The notes under the pieces: generated by a model
Told to the model about the DNA's origin: nothing
Database searches by the model: none
The model's input: only the letters and a program-made list of their open reading frames with translations
Program-made: the position numbers and the translations under genes
Assembly: GCF_029360805.1 (NCBI RefSeq)
Contig: NZ_JARKNC010000001.1
Span: forward strand, 372,001 to 436,000
Direction: 5' to 3'
Length of the DNA stretch: 64,000 bases
Source of the DNA: Daejeonella sp. JGW-45
Lineage (GTDB): Bacteria > Bacteroidota > Bacteroidia > Sphingobacteriales > Sphingobacteriaceae
Shown here: positions 16,424 to 25,402 of the stretch, one piece after another
Numbering within the stretch: the first letter of the stretch is position 1
Layout of the letters: every line of letters begins with the position of its first letter

Positions 16424-16996
16424 TCAGGCGTCCCTCAGGCTTTCAACCTCCGTCTTCAGCTCCTCATACCACTCCTCACCATACTTCCTGATCAGTGGTC
16501 CCTTTAAAAATTCATGCACCGATACCTTCAGCTCCTTACCGAACGAACAGGCATCACTGCAGATGTTCCAGCGGTCGTAATGGAGTACGTCAAATTCTGG
16601 GTAACTGGTTATCCGGATTGGGTAAAGGTGGCAGGAAATAGGCTTTTGCCAGGAGATAATGCCTTGCTCGTAGGCTTTTTCGATGGCGCACTTAGTGATG
16701 CCGTTTTCCCAGGTTACGTAGGCACATTCCTTATTCGTATCCACACAGGGAGTAGTGTAGTCGCCTTCGAAATCTCTGACCCATGTTCCAGACTTTTCGA
16801 TAGCGTCAATGCCCTTCTCTGTCATGTAGGGCTTCACCAGGGGGTAAATTTCCTCCAGAACCGCCAGCTCAGATCTTTCCAGCGGCGCGCCTGAATCTCC
16901 CTCTATGCAGCAGGCTCCTTTGCATTTGCTGAGATTGCAGACAAAGTTCTCTTTAATTACGTCTTCGTGGACAAGGGTGTTCTGGACCTGGATCAT
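16424..16996 (-). CDS. DUF3109 family cysteine-rich protein
   Basis: 190 residues, cytoplasmic. Cysteines are arranged as CNLSKCKGACC near residues 20-30, CVDTNKECAY, TKCAIE, ISCHLYP and ICSDACSFG, the pattern of DUF3109/YkgJ-like metal-binding proteins, probably for zinc or an iron-sulfur cluster. Biochemical role unknown. Upstream sequence at 17005-17030 is made of ACGTTTT repeats. Confidence 0.85.
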   Translation of the reverse strand: MIQVQNTLVHEDVIKENFVCNLSKCKGACCIEGDSGAPLERSELAVLEEIYPLVKPYMTEKGIDAIEKSGTWVRDFEGDYTTPCVDTNKECAYVTWENGITKCAIEKAYEQGIISWQKPISCHLYPIRITSYPEFDVLHYDRWNICSDACSFGKELKVSVHEFLKGPLIRKYGEEWYEELKTEVESLRDA

Positions 16997-17004
16997 TTGA
17001 GTTG

Positions 17005-17160
17005 TACGTGATACGTTTTACGTTTTACGTCTGGGCGGAGACGAAAATATTTATTGATTACTATTTACTATTCACTGATTACTATTTATTATTTACCATT
17101 TACTAGTCCCCATTTACCATTTACTGATCACCATTTACCAACTACTCCTTACTAAATACT
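17005..17160. repeat. Short-period tandem repeats between DUF3109 and DUF3108 genes
   Basis: 17005-17030 repeats (A)TACGTTTTACGT units; 17051-17160 is a degenerate tract of about ten ATTTACTATT/ATTTACCATT/ACTGATTACT units of 7-11 bp. The unit is not conserved enough, nor spaced regularly, for CRISPR. Confidence 0.65.
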
Positions 17161-17162
17161 AA

Positions 17163-17936
17163 CTACTTCCCCACCGCAAGCGGGTACTTCAAACCCTTTG
17201 CCGACATCAACTCCAGGGTGACAGATCCTACCAGGATCTCTACCTGTGCCTTTACCGGGATGCGGTTGCCATCATCCGTGATCCAAAGGTACAGTTTACT
17301 ATCTTTTCTGAAGATCCTACCAGGCTGTATCGAGGGACTGAACTTTAAGCAGTTGAAGTAACCCAATGCTGTTTTAACTCTTTCCTTGCCTACATATTGT
17401 ACCTCCAGTTTGGTAACCCCGTCATCAAGGAAGTAGTTCATGCTGAATTTAGAGCCTATCCGCAGGTCTGACATATCAATGCTGCGGGCGAAATAATAGG
17501 CCGAGACTACGTCAAACGTTTGTCCGTCGCCCTTAAAAGTTCCCTTGTTCGACACGATCTTCTTCTGGTCCTGGTAAAACCTTGCCCTGTCGGTGCGCCT
17601 GTAGTTCGCTTCACGGATATTTTCGGTATAAAGGTAGGGCGTCAGTTCCTTCCGGTCGATATAGGAGTCATACCTGTTCCTTACTTTATAGAATACGTTG
17701 AACGATCCGGCCGTCCGGCCCTCGGCTACGAGGTGGAAAACGGGCTTGTTATCGAATTTAACGTCGGTGTCTTCTACCCGGATGCTCGCCTCGGCCGCAG
17801 TAATGAATCCGTAACGGAGCTTGTAATTAAGCTGCTCGCCAACCTGGAATACCGGTTCCTTCACATTCTGAAGCCCCTGGGCGTAGGATCCCGAAATGCA
17901 TACAAGCAGCAGAATAACCAATAATCTATATTTCAT
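17163..17936 (-). CDS. DUF3108 domain exported protein
   Basis: 257 residues from ATG 17936; the longer frame lacks a sensible N-terminus. A signal peptide (1-20, ISGSYAQ) is followed by a beta-rich domain with GEQLNYKLRYGFITAAEASI and GYFNCLKFSPSIQPGRIFR, the hallmarks of DUF3108 envelope proteins. Role unknown, probably periplasmic. Followed downstream by the repeat tract at 17005-17160; shares a strand with DUF2480 behind it. Confidence 0.83.
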   Translation of the reverse strand: MKYRLLVILLLVCISGSYAQGLQNVKEPVFQVGEQLNYKLRYGFITAAEASIRVEDTDVKFDNKPVFHLVAEGRTAGSFNVFYKVRNRYDSYIDRKELTPYLYTENIREANYRRTDRARFYQDQKKIVSNKGTFKGDGQTFDVVSAYYFARSIDMSDLRIGSKFSMNYFLDDGVTKLEVQYVGKERVKTALGYFNCLKFSPSIQPGRIFRKDSKLYLWITDDGNRIPVKAQVEILVGSVTLELMSAKGLKYPLAVGK

Positions 17937-18051
17937 GGAGCTTATGATACAAAAAGTAAACCAATGTGAGTTGCGAGAAACGAGAACCGAGAGACGAGCT
18001 TCCTGCACGCGTTTAGTCCACTTTCAGCTTTCAGTTTTCAATTGTCAATTA

Positions 18052-18567
18052 CTAATCCTTCCTTTTATAAATCGGCACCGTCGAACAAGGCTCTCCGTAC
18101 ATTATACTTTTAGAAACATTTGTAAGCTTTACAGTAAGGTCGATAAAGGCGGATTCAGGAACTGCAATTTCACCGCATCCTTTGATCACCACGCGCTGAT
18201 CGCGGTACTTTTCAATATCCAGCTTCTCCAGTTCCCGTTCAAAGAGAATAGTTTCCAGCAGTTTGAGGTCGCCGAAAACGACCGTCTTTGCTACGGGAGC
18301 CAGGCGGTTTGCCAGAAGCATATATGCCCAGGTAGGCACGATGGCGTCGGCGGTACAGGTGATCGCAATATGTTTACCGGCATATTGGTCCCAGTTGTGC
18401 TCCCTGACAAACTCCCTGAAATCCTTCTCCCTTAAGATCAGGCCATGAAAGAGATTGTCCTTAATATCATAAAGCACCCGCTCGCCCTGAGGATATAGCT
18501 CCGCCAAATCAAAGCTGACTAAGCCGCTCTGGGCAACTTTATTGACTATGTTTTCTTGTATGTCCAT
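18052..18567 (-). CDS. DUF2480 family protein
   Basis: 171-residue soluble protein typical of Bacteroidota. Characteristic phrases: AIVPTWAYMLLANRLAP, VIKGCGEIAVPESAF and the C-terminal GEPCSTVPIYKRKD. The family is broadly conserved in the phylum, with no established function. It begins upstream of the DUF3108 gene on the same strand, separated by 115 bp containing TTTCAG units. Confidence 0.85.
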   Translation of the reverse strand: MDIQENIVNKVAQSGLVSFDLAELYPQGERVLYDIKDNLFHGLILREKDFREFVREHNWDQYAGKHIAITCTADAIVPTWAYMLLANRLAPVAKTVVFGDLKLLETILFERELEKLDIEKYRDQRVVIKGCGEIAVPESAFIDLTVKLTNVSKSIMYGEPCSTVPIYKRKD

Positions 18568-18596
18568 TTCTAATGCTTAAACCCAAGCGTGTTTGA

Positions 18597-18717
18597 AACG
18601 CAAAATTGTTTTAACGCAAAGGATGCAAAGTACACGCGAAGAACGCAAAGTGGCTGCCTGGCCATCCGGCGATAGCCTTTGCGTCCTCTGCGAAAACCTT
18701 CGCTCTCTGCGTTTAAT
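18597..18717. repeat. Inverted CGCAAAG/CTCTGCG repeat element
   Basis: Left half carries AACGCAAAGGATGCAAAG and AACGCAAAG; right half carries CTTTGCGTCCTCTGCG and CTCTGCGTTTAA. The halves pair imperfectly around GGCTGCCTGGCCATCC. A related copy sits at 30194-30276 after uvrB. Confidence 0.65.
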
Positions 18718-18727
18718 CCTTCTCCCA

Positions 18728-18765
18728 ACAAAAAACCGGAAGCGATATAAACATCACTTCCGGTT
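18728..18765 (-). terminator. Rho-independent terminator of ppiD
   Basis: On the minus strand AACCGGAAG (18757-18765 read in reverse) pairs with CTTCCGGTT (18734-18742) and is followed by a T-run (TTTTTTG). It lies 22 bp after the ppiD stop. Confidence 0.8.
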
Positions 18766-18787
18766 ACAAAGTTAAGGAATTAAGCGC

Positions 18788-20899
18788 TTAAAAGAACTTA
18801 ACCCGGTTGTCCTTGATCTCTGCCTTATCGCGCAGAACTTTGAAAGCTTCGCCAGGACCACGCTGAATCAGCGTCTGAGCCACCTGAACCTTTTGTTTAA
18901 ACGTGTTAGTAAGGGGTGCAGGGTTGCTGAAGCCATCTACGACGAATACGTAGATACCGCTCTCGCCTTCCACAGGCTGTGATAATTTACCTTGCTGTGA
19001 CCCAAATATTGCACCTACAAGTTTATTCTCCTGGGCAATGCCCGGAATTACAGGGTTCGCAAATACGATATTCTGCGCCGGCGTAACCGGGCGCCCCACC
19101 TTTTGTGCTACCTGGTCAATAGAAGACGCACCATTACGCGCTGCATTCATTTTCTCAAGAAGCATTCTTGCTTTTACCTTATTACGCACAGGGGTTTCAA
19201 TTTGCTTCTTAACCTGCTCCAATGGCAGAGTTCCTTTTTCGAAAACATCAACCACTTTTGCTACGGCAAATTTATTACCCATCTCAAATACCTGTTCTGA
19301 AACATCGCCTTTATCCGCGCCAAAAGCCCAGCGGATCATTTCCCTTGGATTATCAAGATTCGGGATCGATGACTGGGTGGCCACTACATTCTCGGCGATA
19401 AGTTTAGAGTAGCCCGCTTTTTTAGCGGCCTCATCAAACGATGCGGCATCATCAGCTGTGCTCAAAAATGCAGTAGCTTTTGAATAGGCTTCCTGCTGTG
19501 TTTTACTGCTGCTTGCCATTGATTTATCAACTATGGCAACTTTTGCAACTCTGGATGAGCCAACCTGCCCGGTGATCTTGATCACGTGAACCCCGTACTG
19601 GGTGGTAACAACTTTAATATCTCCTACACTGCCATTGAAAACCGGCTCTTCAAAAGCCGGGATCATAGCGCCCCTTGCGAAAGTTCCGAGATCGCCTCCT
19701 TTATCTTTAGTAGCGTCGGTTCCAAACTTTGCCGCTAGTTCTGCAAAATTGGCTCCTTTCGCCAGCAGGCCCGCAACCGAGTCGGCTTTTGCCTTTGCTT
19801 TATCAATACCACCTTCGGTAGCAGGATTAAACAAGATATGGCTGGCCTTTACGGAGTCAGGGCTGTTCTTAATATCAAGTACCTTCGCCATCTTATATTG
19901 TCCGTTAGAAAATACCGGACCGATGAAAGCTCCTTTAGAGGAAGCAAATACAGCTGAATCCAATTCAGCCTCCAGCTGGCCCTTGCGAACATAACTGACA
20001 GGCAGTTTTGTTTCTGAATTAATGCTTACAAATAAAGAATCGTTGGTAGCTGCCCTAAATTCGGCAGCAGTCTTCTCTACAATAGCTTTTGTCTCGGCGG
20101 AATCTGCTTTCGATGGGTTCGCATCGAATACGACGTACTCGAACGTCCGGGTTTCCTGCTGATTGTTGAAACGGTATTTGTTTTCGTTATAATAGTCTTT
20201 ATAATCCTGGTCGGTGATCTTAGCCTGGGCATCAGGAATTGATGCATATTCCAGGTTCACATATTTAAAGTTAGCCAGTTTATTACGCTGGATATAATCT
20301 TCCTTCGCTTCGAGGGAGGTTACATAAAGACTGTTTTTAACCAGGTTATTATATTTCTGTGCTAACCTGTTCTCACGGATGTTTAATAGGAAGGCCGTCC
20401 ACTGAGCGCTGACCGGGCTGTTCGCCGGCTGGGTTTTGATGTTATCAAGAAAGGCGTTCAGCTGGACACGGTTAAGCTGCCCGGTTTGCGGGTCGCCGAA
20501 ATTCTGAAGGATCTGGGGATCCGGGTTTTTACCGGTAATAAGGTCGTTGAGCTCATTCTTGCTTACCTGCAATCCTAAACGTGCAATTTCTTTATCCATA
20601 AGTATCCTGGAAACGGACTGGTTCCAGGTATTCTCAACAATATAAGAGGTCATCTGCGGATCCAGGGTACTCTGTCCCATTTGCTGCTTGAAATTGTTGG
20701 TATTCATCTCAACCTGCTCGTTGAACTTAAGCACTGGAATAGCCTCGCCATCAACCTCCCCGACTTCGGTTTGGCTTGAATTCATGAACGATCCTCCCAT
20801 CTGTACCGCATCACTTACCAAAAATGCAACGATTGCAAAACCAATAGCCCCAACGATGATAATCCCCGCCCGGTTTCGCAAAAAACTCATTATTCCCAT
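18788..20899 (-). CDS. ppiD: PpiD/SurA-like periplasmic peptidylprolyl isomerase
   Basis: 703 residues. One N-terminal membrane anchor (about 12-34, AGIIIVGAIGFAIVAFLVSD) and a large periplasmic part. A SurA_N-type chaperone region covers about 40-270. A parvulin domain near 345-445 has VKASHILF, GANFAELAAKFGTD and FEEPVFNGSVGDI, and then TQYGVHVIKI. The C-terminal half resembles further folded PPIase-like parts. It helps fold exported and outer-membrane proteins. Last gene of the purQ-coaX-barrel-lptC-ppiD run, but a repeat hairpin (21000-21052) separates it from lptC, so it may also have its own promoter. Confidence 0.9.
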   Translation of the reverse strand: MGIMSFLRNRAGIIIVGAIGFAIVAFLVSDAVQMGGSFMNSSQTEVGEVDGEAIPVLKFNEQVEMNTNNFKQQMGQSTLDPQMTSYIVENTWNQSVSRILMDKEIARLGLQVSKNELNDLITGKNPDPQILQNFGDPQTGQLNRVQLNAFLDNIKTQPANSPVSAQWTAFLLNIRENRLAQKYNNLVKNSLYVTSLEAKEDYIQRNKLANFKYVNLEYASIPDAQAKITDQDYKDYYNENKYRFNNQQETRTFEYVVFDANPSKADSAETKAIVEKTAAEFRAATNDSLFVSINSETKLPVSYVRKGQLEAELDSAVFASSKGAFIGPVFSNGQYKMAKVLDIKNSPDSVKASHILFNPATEGGIDKAKAKADSVAGLLAKGANFAELAAKFGTDATKDKGGDLGTFARGAMIPAFEEPVFNGSVGDIKVVTTQYGVHVIKITGQVGSSRVAKVAIVDKSMASSSKTQQEAYSKATAFLSTADDAASFDEAAKKAGYSKLIAENVVATQSSIPNLDNPREMIRWAFGADKGDVSEQVFEMGNKFAVAKVVDVFEKGTLPLEQVKKQIETPVRNKVKARMLLEKMNAARNGASSIDQVAQKVGRPVTPAQNIVFANPVIPGIAQENKLVGAIFGSQQGKLSQPVEGESGIYVFVVDGFSNPAPLTNTFKQKVQVAQTLIQRGPGEAFKVLRDKAEIKDNRVKFF

Positions 20900-20999
20900 A
20901 TCCGTATTTTTATATAATTTTTTAAAGAGGGCGCAAGATACAAATTTTGAAAATAAAGTATAATAAAATTGTAACCGCTTAATTTAGTGGATGAAAGTG

Positions 21000-21052
21000 G
21001 AAAACTGAAAACTGAAAATATTAAGGACGCCCCATTTCAGTTTTCAGTTTTC
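21000..21052. repeat. Perfect 18-bp stem of ACTGAAA/TTTCAGT repeats
   Basis: GAAAACTGAAAACTGAAA (21000-21017) is exactly inverted at 21035-21052 around a 17-base loop, in the 171-bp gap between lptC and ppiD. Made of the same (ACTGAAA)n unit as the element at 7762-7895. Confidence 0.75.
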
Positions 21053-21070
21053 ACCTTTCAGTTTAACTTC

Positions 21071-21652
21071 TCAGAACCCCTGCTTCTCCGTTAAATTCAA
21101 ATCCCCTGTTGACTGCACAATCTCATAATATGAAAAATCCTGGTTAGCCCAGAAACTATTGCCAAATAATACGTTGCCTTTAGAGTTAATAGTTACCAGG
21201 CGATTGGAGTAGAAGCGGCCTTTTGTTTCATCCCAGATGAGCTCTTCAGACTTAAAGGTCTCACCCTGGTTGTTTGTTGCAACTACATTTCTCTTCAGTT
21301 CCACGAATTTTTCATTTTCGCGCCGGATAGCGTAGTCGGCTTTTACATTGCTGGATTCCTGCTGATTAGGGTCGTAAAAAATGATAGTCACGCCCTTTTT
21401 CATTTCCACGTAGGGCTTTTGAGTCTTGTAATGAAGGTATTCGGGTGTGATCAGCTTAGCTTTTACCTGGGCAGAATCACTGTAAAGCACCGTAACACCT
21501 GTCGTTTTATCAACCAACACGGCTGTTTTCTTTAAGGATATCTGCTCGATATCCCGCAGGTCGTTCTCGCAGCCGGTAAGGCATGCAGCCAGGATAAGCA
21601 GGGCACCGGCCAGGCCTGCCGGCTGGCAGGGTATATGGCGGCGAAAGTTCAT
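21071..21652 (-). CDS. lptC: LPS export system protein LptC
   Basis: 193-residue lipoprotein. Signal peptide ends in LTGC (lipid-anchored Cys at about 28). The body (TTGVTVLYSDSAQVKAKLIT, and VKADYAIRRENEKFVELKRNV with NNQGETFKSEELIWDE) is the LptC/OstA beta-jellyroll of Bacteroidota, which passes lipopolysaccharide across the periplasm. It starts 2 bp after the barrel protein gene ends. The signal peptide is odd: it contains CQPAGLAGA, coded by a palindromic CCTGCCGGCTGGCAGG sequence. Classic LptC uses a membrane anchor, whereas this phylum often has the lipoprotein form. Confidence 0.86.
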   Translation of the reverse strand: MNFRRHIPCQPAGLAGALLILAACLTGCENDLRDIEQISLKKTAVLVDKTTGVTVLYSDSAQVKAKLITPEYLHYKTQKPYVEMKKGVTIIFYDPNQQESSNVKADYAIRRENEKFVELKRNVVATNNQGETFKSEELIWDETKGRFYSNRLVTINSKGNVLFGNSFWANQDFSYYEIVQSTGDLNLTEKQGF

Positions 21653-21654
21653 TT

Positions 21655-22962
21655 CTATTCAATATAGGTTTTCTGGAACCACTTATCATTAAGTGTGAAG
21701 CCCAGATTTATATTCACATAGTTATCACGCACCAGGTTATTTTTCACTGTTCCTCTTTTACCGATCTCAGTTGAGAGATTGATCTTATAGAATGAAGAAC
21801 GGTTGCTTGGCAGGGGGAACCCAAATCCAAAGGTCAGCGCGTATTGTTTAATATCGTTATCGCTTATCTTGATAAATGTGCGGTCGTACTTTAGGCCAAG
21901 ACGATAGTCTACCAGCTGCCAATAGTTGCTGATGGAGGTTGCATCCGGTGTGATCTGCCCGCCTACGGCGACGCCATAGCTATCATTTAAACCGCCGTTA
22001 ACATTGGCTTCGCTGTAGTCTGACCATTTGCTGTAGGAAATATCTGCACCGATAAGCCAGGAATTGGTTTTCTCAAAAGCAAACCCGGCCGTATGGGTCA
22101 AAGGCATATTGATCTTGCTTTTCGCTCCCTTAAAGTAATAGGTACTGTCAGAAACTGCAAGTTCATCGCCCTGAAGGTTTCGTCTGTAACGGGTGGTAAC
22201 CACATCGCTGCGGGAATTAATCTCATTACCCGTATTAGCGGTATAGCCAAGGATCAGTTTGGTCTGGTCGCTGAGGTTGGCGCTGTACTGGGCACCCAGG
22301 TCAAAGCTAAATCCGCCGATGGAGTGCTGGTATTGGGTGCGCGAATTAAAGGCGGCCAGGTCGTATCCGGTGGTTTTATCAAGAAAATCGATAGAACGGT
22401 TCTCTTTAAGGCTGCCGAAAAGGTATCCCGCGTTAAAGCCGAGGCTTAGGTTCTTGCCTAATTTAAAGCCGTAGCCCAGGTATGCCTTTGACACACCTCC
22501 CTCGCCTCCGTATACATACTCCACATTATTGGTGTCCAGAACGGCTGAGTTCTTAAACTGGTAACCCAGGTCGCTGTATGGCACCAGCCCGAAACTAAGG
22601 GCCGAAGATTTACTTACCGGCACCCCGAAGGTTATATGACTCAGGGTAGAGTTAAACTGACGCGCGCCTTTGCCGCTGGCGTTGCTGAGCCTTCTGAGAT
22701 CGCCTGATGCACCTACGTCGAATGTAGTTAATATAAGCGTGGAATAAGAAGCCGGGTTGGCGATATTGATATTATCATATAACCCTGGTTTACGGTAGCC
22801 CATACTGATACCGCCCATTGCCCTGGTCTGCGGCAGAAGGGCACCTTTTAAGTCGCCCAGCCCAAATTGCGAATAAGGCGAGCTGGAGGTCGTTTGGGCT
22901 GTAGCGCTTGTCCCGACGATAAGAAGGGTAAAAAGAAATATACTTTTGAAAATTTTTATCAT
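21655..22962 (-). CDS. Outer-membrane beta-barrel protein (FadL/OmpP1-like)
   Basis: 435 residues. Signal peptide (1-22, SATAQ) and the opening SSPYSQFGLGDL that recurs in a Bacteroidota barrel family. The body has alternating polar/hydrophobic strands, ending in NLGFTLNDKWFQKTYIE. Probably a FadL/OmpP1-like barrel with an unknown solute. It overlaps coaX by 4 bp (ATGA) and is followed after 2 bp by lptC, so the operon order purQ-coaX-barrel-lptC is tight. Confidence 0.78.
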   Translation of the reverse strand: MIKIFKSIFLFTLLIVGTSATAQTTSSSPYSQFGLGDLKGALLPQTRAMGGISMGYRKPGLYDNINIANPASYSTLILTTFDVGASGDLRRLSNASGKGARQFNSTLSHITFGVPVSKSSALSFGLVPYSDLGYQFKNSAVLDTNNVEYVYGGEGGVSKAYLGYGFKLGKNLSLGFNAGYLFGSLKENRSIDFLDKTTGYDLAAFNSRTQYQHSIGGFSFDLGAQYSANLSDQTKLILGYTANTGNEINSRSDVVTTRYRRNLQGDELAVSDSTYYFKGAKSKINMPLTHTAGFAFEKTNSWLIGADISYSKWSDYSEANVNGGLNDSYGVAVGGQITPDATSISNYWQLVDYRLGLKYDRTFIKISDNDIKQYALTFGFGFPLPSNRSSFYKINLSTEIGKRGTVKNNLVRDNYVNINLGFTLNDKWFQKTYIE

Positions 22963-23693
22963 TGTTGATGTATAACTTCGTTTAAACCAATAAGTACCAA
23001 ATCAGGCTCGGTTTTCAAAGTGTGGGCAAAGATGCTACTTTTCAACCTACTATCAAAAAATTTCGAATCCCCACCGCACAGGATGACCTGCAGATCGGAA
23101 TATTGATTTTTATACTTTTCAATAAATCCTGTTACTTCCGCGAGGGTGCCATTTACCACTCCCGAAAGCATTGATGTTACTGTATCATTTCCATAAAGGC
23201 CGTCAAAATCGGACAGCTCAACCAAAGGTAAGCGCCCGGTAAATTCGTGCATGGCTTTTAATCTCATATTTAATCCGGGAGAAATGCTGCCGCCCTTGTA
23301 AACGCCTCCCAGATCGACCGCATCATACGTGATACAGGTCCCGGAATCAATTACCAGGCAATTCCGTTCCGGGTATAATGTCCTGGCTCCTATTACCCCG
23401 GCAAGGCGGTCGAGGCCAAGCGTTCCGGGGCTTTTGTATTCGAGCTTGATACCATTTGTTAACTCTGCGGAAAACCTGGTATAAGCTGTATTCTCTGCCA
23501 GAGTATCCTCTAAAGCCCCCACATCATCTTTAACTGATGAAATAATACTTTGTTGTATGGAGTACTCTCCTATATAACTTTTAAGCCGGGCTTCTGCCAG
23601 GTGAGGCAAAATCTCATTCTTAATAAGCCTGCGATCATCAAAAATGGCAACCTTAGTACGTGAATTACCAATATCAATAACCAGCTGCGACAT
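22959..23693 (-). CDS. coaX: Type III pantothenate kinase CoaX
   Basis: 244 residues. Makes 4'-phosphopantothenate, the first step of coenzyme A synthesis. Motifs of the acetate-kinase/Hsp70 fold are seen: DIGNSRTKVAIFDD (phosphate 1), GTLGLDRLAG (about 105-114) and IDSGTCITYD (phosphate 2), and then GGSISPGLNMRLKAM. Size is standard for the family. Its start overlaps the purQ stop by one base (TAATG) and its stop overlaps the barrel gene start by 4 bp. Confidence 0.95.
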   Translation of the reverse strand: MSQLVIDIGNSRTKVAIFDDRRLIKNEILPHLAEARLKSYIGEYSIQQSIISSVKDDVGALEDTLAENTAYTRFSAELTNGIKLEYKSPGTLGLDRLAGVIGARTLYPERNCLVIDSGTCITYDAVDLGGVYKGGSISPGLNMRLKAMHEFTGRLPLVELSDFDGLYGNDTVTSMLSGVVNGTLAEVTGFIEKYKNQYSDLQVILCGGDSKFFDSRLKSSIFAHTLKTEPDLVLIGLNEVIHQQ

Positions 23694-24385
23694 TAAGCGC
23701 TGACCGTATTCAGGATAGACTCGAAGATACCAAGGCCGTCCTGGTTACCGAGGATTGGGTCTGCAGCGCGTTCCGGGTGCGGCATCAGGCCGAAAACGTT
23801 CCGGTTCACATTGCACACGCCCGCTATATTATTTACAGAACCGTTCGGATTTGAGCTTTCTGAAATATTTCCGTTTTCGTCGCAGTAGTGGAAAAGCACC
23901 TGATCATTATCCTGCATTTTCTTCAGGGTATCCTGATCAGCGAAATAATTACCTTCACCATGGGCTATTGGAATTTTAAGCGCCTTGTCCGGATCCAGCA
24001 GGGACGTCATCAGGCTGTTGCTTGTTGCAGGCTTAAGATGAATGTTCCGGCAAATAAACTTACGGTTGGTATTGTGAAGTAAAGCCCCTGGTACCAATCC
24101 GGCTTCCGCCAGGATCTGGAATCCGTTGCATATCCCCAATACATACCCACCCTTGTTAGCAAACTGGATAAGTTCCTGCATCAGGGGAGAAAACCTGGCT
24201 ATTGCACCCGAGCGAAGGTAGTCCCCGAAAGAGAAACCACCCGGCAATACAACAAAATCAACACCCTGCAAATTATGGTCCTTGTGCCACAAGCGAACCA
24301 CTTCCTGACCCATGATCTGCTCAAGCACATAAATTATGTCTTCGTCACAGTTTGATCCGGGAAAAATTACAACTCCAAATTTCAT
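23693..24385 (-). CDS. purQ: Phosphoribosylformylglycinamidine synthase glutaminase subunit PurQ
   Basis: 230 residues. Class I glutamine amidotransferase that supplies ammonia to PurL in purine synthesis. Motifs: FPGSNCDED near the start, LPGGFSFGDYLRSGAI, the nucleophile Cys86 in LGICNGFQIL, and the His/Glu pair in MPHPERA. Start ATG at 24385 gives the canonical KFGVVIFPGSN opening. First gene of the purQ-coaX-barrel-lptC operon. Confidence 0.96.
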   Translation of the reverse strand: MKFGVVIFPGSNCDEDIIYVLEQIMGQEVVRLWHKDHNLQGVDFVVLPGGFSFGDYLRSGAIARFSPLMQELIQFANKGGYVLGICNGFQILAEAGLVPGALLHNTNRKFICRNIHLKPATSNSLMTSLLDPDKALKIPIAHGEGNYFADQDTLKKMQDNDQVLFHYCDENGNISESSNPNGSVNNIAGVCNVNRNVFGLMPHPERAADPILGNQDGLGIFESILNTVSA

Positions 24386-24439
24386 TAACTGATTATTTTA
24401 TTTTGCCCTGAAAATCTTCTGACTTACAGGTTCATGGTA

Positions 24440-24447
24440 CAAATCTA
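24440..24447 (-). promoter_or_regulatory. Candidate -7 box of the purQ operon
   Basis: TAGATTTG on the minus strand, 54 bp before the purQ start, fits TAnnTTTG. A clear TTTG partner is not found at the usual spacing. No PurR-type operator is recognised. Confidence 0.4.
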
Positions 24448-24542
24448 TTCAAATTTTAAGATTGATGAGGTCTTGTTGTGTTAAAAAAGGTTAAAAGGGT
24501 TTCTTTGGCCGGGATGGGATTCCAGGGGAGACCAGGGAAATT

Positions 24543-24595
24543 TGGGCTAAAGCCCATTTAATATGATTACAGCAACCACGGGCTGAAGCCCGTGG
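24543..24595. repeat. REP-like palindromes upstream of the transposase
   Basis: TGGGCTAAAGCCCA (24543-24556) and CCACGGGCTGAAGCCCGTGG (24576-24595) are perfect palindromes, 19 bp apart. They flank the RAYT gene on its left and are the kind of hairpin such enzymes recognise. The remainder of 24386-24750 shows no gene. Confidence 0.7.
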
Positions 24596-24750
24596 CAATT
24601 ACGGCCATGCCCGGTTAGTATGATCCCACTATTCGCCGGACTGACGGTTCGTTAACCACTTAATAATTAAAAACTGCCTTTCGAAACTAGCAAAAGTCGG
24701 AATAGATGAATTTAGAAGATATTAGCTACCGGCTTTTGCATAGATATATG

Positions 24751-25194
24751 AGTACTTTCAGACAAATTTATTATCAAATAGTTTTTGGCACCAAATACAG
24801 GGAACCGACACTTCGCGATATTTATTGTGACGATTTGTATAAATACATTTCAGGTGTTATACAAGCCAAAAAAAGCACTCCGTATCAAATAAACGGAATA
24901 GAGGATCATATCCACATCTTTTGCGATCTGCACCCTAGTCATTCCTTGTCGGATTTTGTAAAGGATATTAAGGTCTCCAGTAGCCTCTGGCTGAAAGACT
25001 CGGGGAAATTTCCGGGTTTTATAGGCTGGCAAAATGGCTATGGTGCTTTTACCTATTCTGTACGTGAAAAAGATATGATTATGGGTTACATTAAAAAACA
25101 AAAGGAGCATCACCGAAAAGAGACATTCTCCAGCGAGTTTAAACGCCTGCTGGTCGAAAATGAAGTAGACTTTGAAGATAAGTACCTGCTTTGA
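24751..25194 (+). CDS. REP-associated tyrosine transposase (IS200-like, Y1 HUH)
   Basis: 147 residues from ATG 24751 (MSTFRQIYYQIVFGTK, the usual opening; a longer start at 24706 is unlikely). HUH motif at His54-Ile-His56 (EDHIHIF) and the catalytic tyrosine Tyr114 in MGYIKKQKEHH. These are the single-strand DNA cutting residues of TnpA/RAYT enzymes. Palindromes lie on both sides (24543-24595 and 25201-25402), while no TnpB gene or terminal IS structure is seen, so this is a domesticated or REP-moving type rather than a complete IS element. The gene is intact. Confidence 0.88.
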   Translation, partial: STFRQIYYQIVFGTKYREPTLRDIYCDDLYKYISGVIQAKKSTPYQINGIEDHIHIFCDLHPSHSLSDFVKDIKVSSSLWLKDSGKFPGFIGWQNGYGAFTYSVREKDMIMGYIKKQKEHHRKETFSSEFKRLLVENEVDFEDKYLL

Positions 25195-25200
25195 TTTTGT

Positions 25201-25402
25201 TCAACCCCTTCAGGGTTGACCGCCCAACGCCCTCCAATAACCACAGGCTGTGCCTGTGGTTATTGTTATTCAAGCCCTTCAGGCTTGACTGGCTGCTATC
25301 TCACACATGCACCCCCAAGCCTGAAGGGCTTGAATAGCAGTAACCATGGGTGCAACCCATGGCATCACGGACACAGTCCATGGCACCACGGACACAGTCC
25401 GG
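25201..25402. repeat. Mosaic array of REP-like palindromes downstream of the transposase
   Basis: At least five hairpins in 200 bp: TCAACCCCTTCAGGGTTGA (25201-25219), a CCACAGGC/GCCTGTGG pair with AATAA/TTATT flanks (25236-25264), TCAAGCCCTTCAGGCTTGA (25270-25288), AAGCCTGAAGGGCTTGAA (25317-25334, inverse of the previous), CCATGGGTGCAACCCATGG (25344-25362), then two GGACACAGTCC units (25369-25379 and 25390-25400). Degenerate copies (CATGGCATC/AGTGGCATC) continue to about 25490. This explains the 307-bp gap; any ORF here is a by-product. Confidence 0.75.

Noticed and set aside
7777-17160. Short repeats that could suggest CRISPR arrays (7777-7895 and 17051-17160)
   Set aside because: The units are 7-11 bp, degenerate and contiguous, with no spacers of even length and no cas genes.
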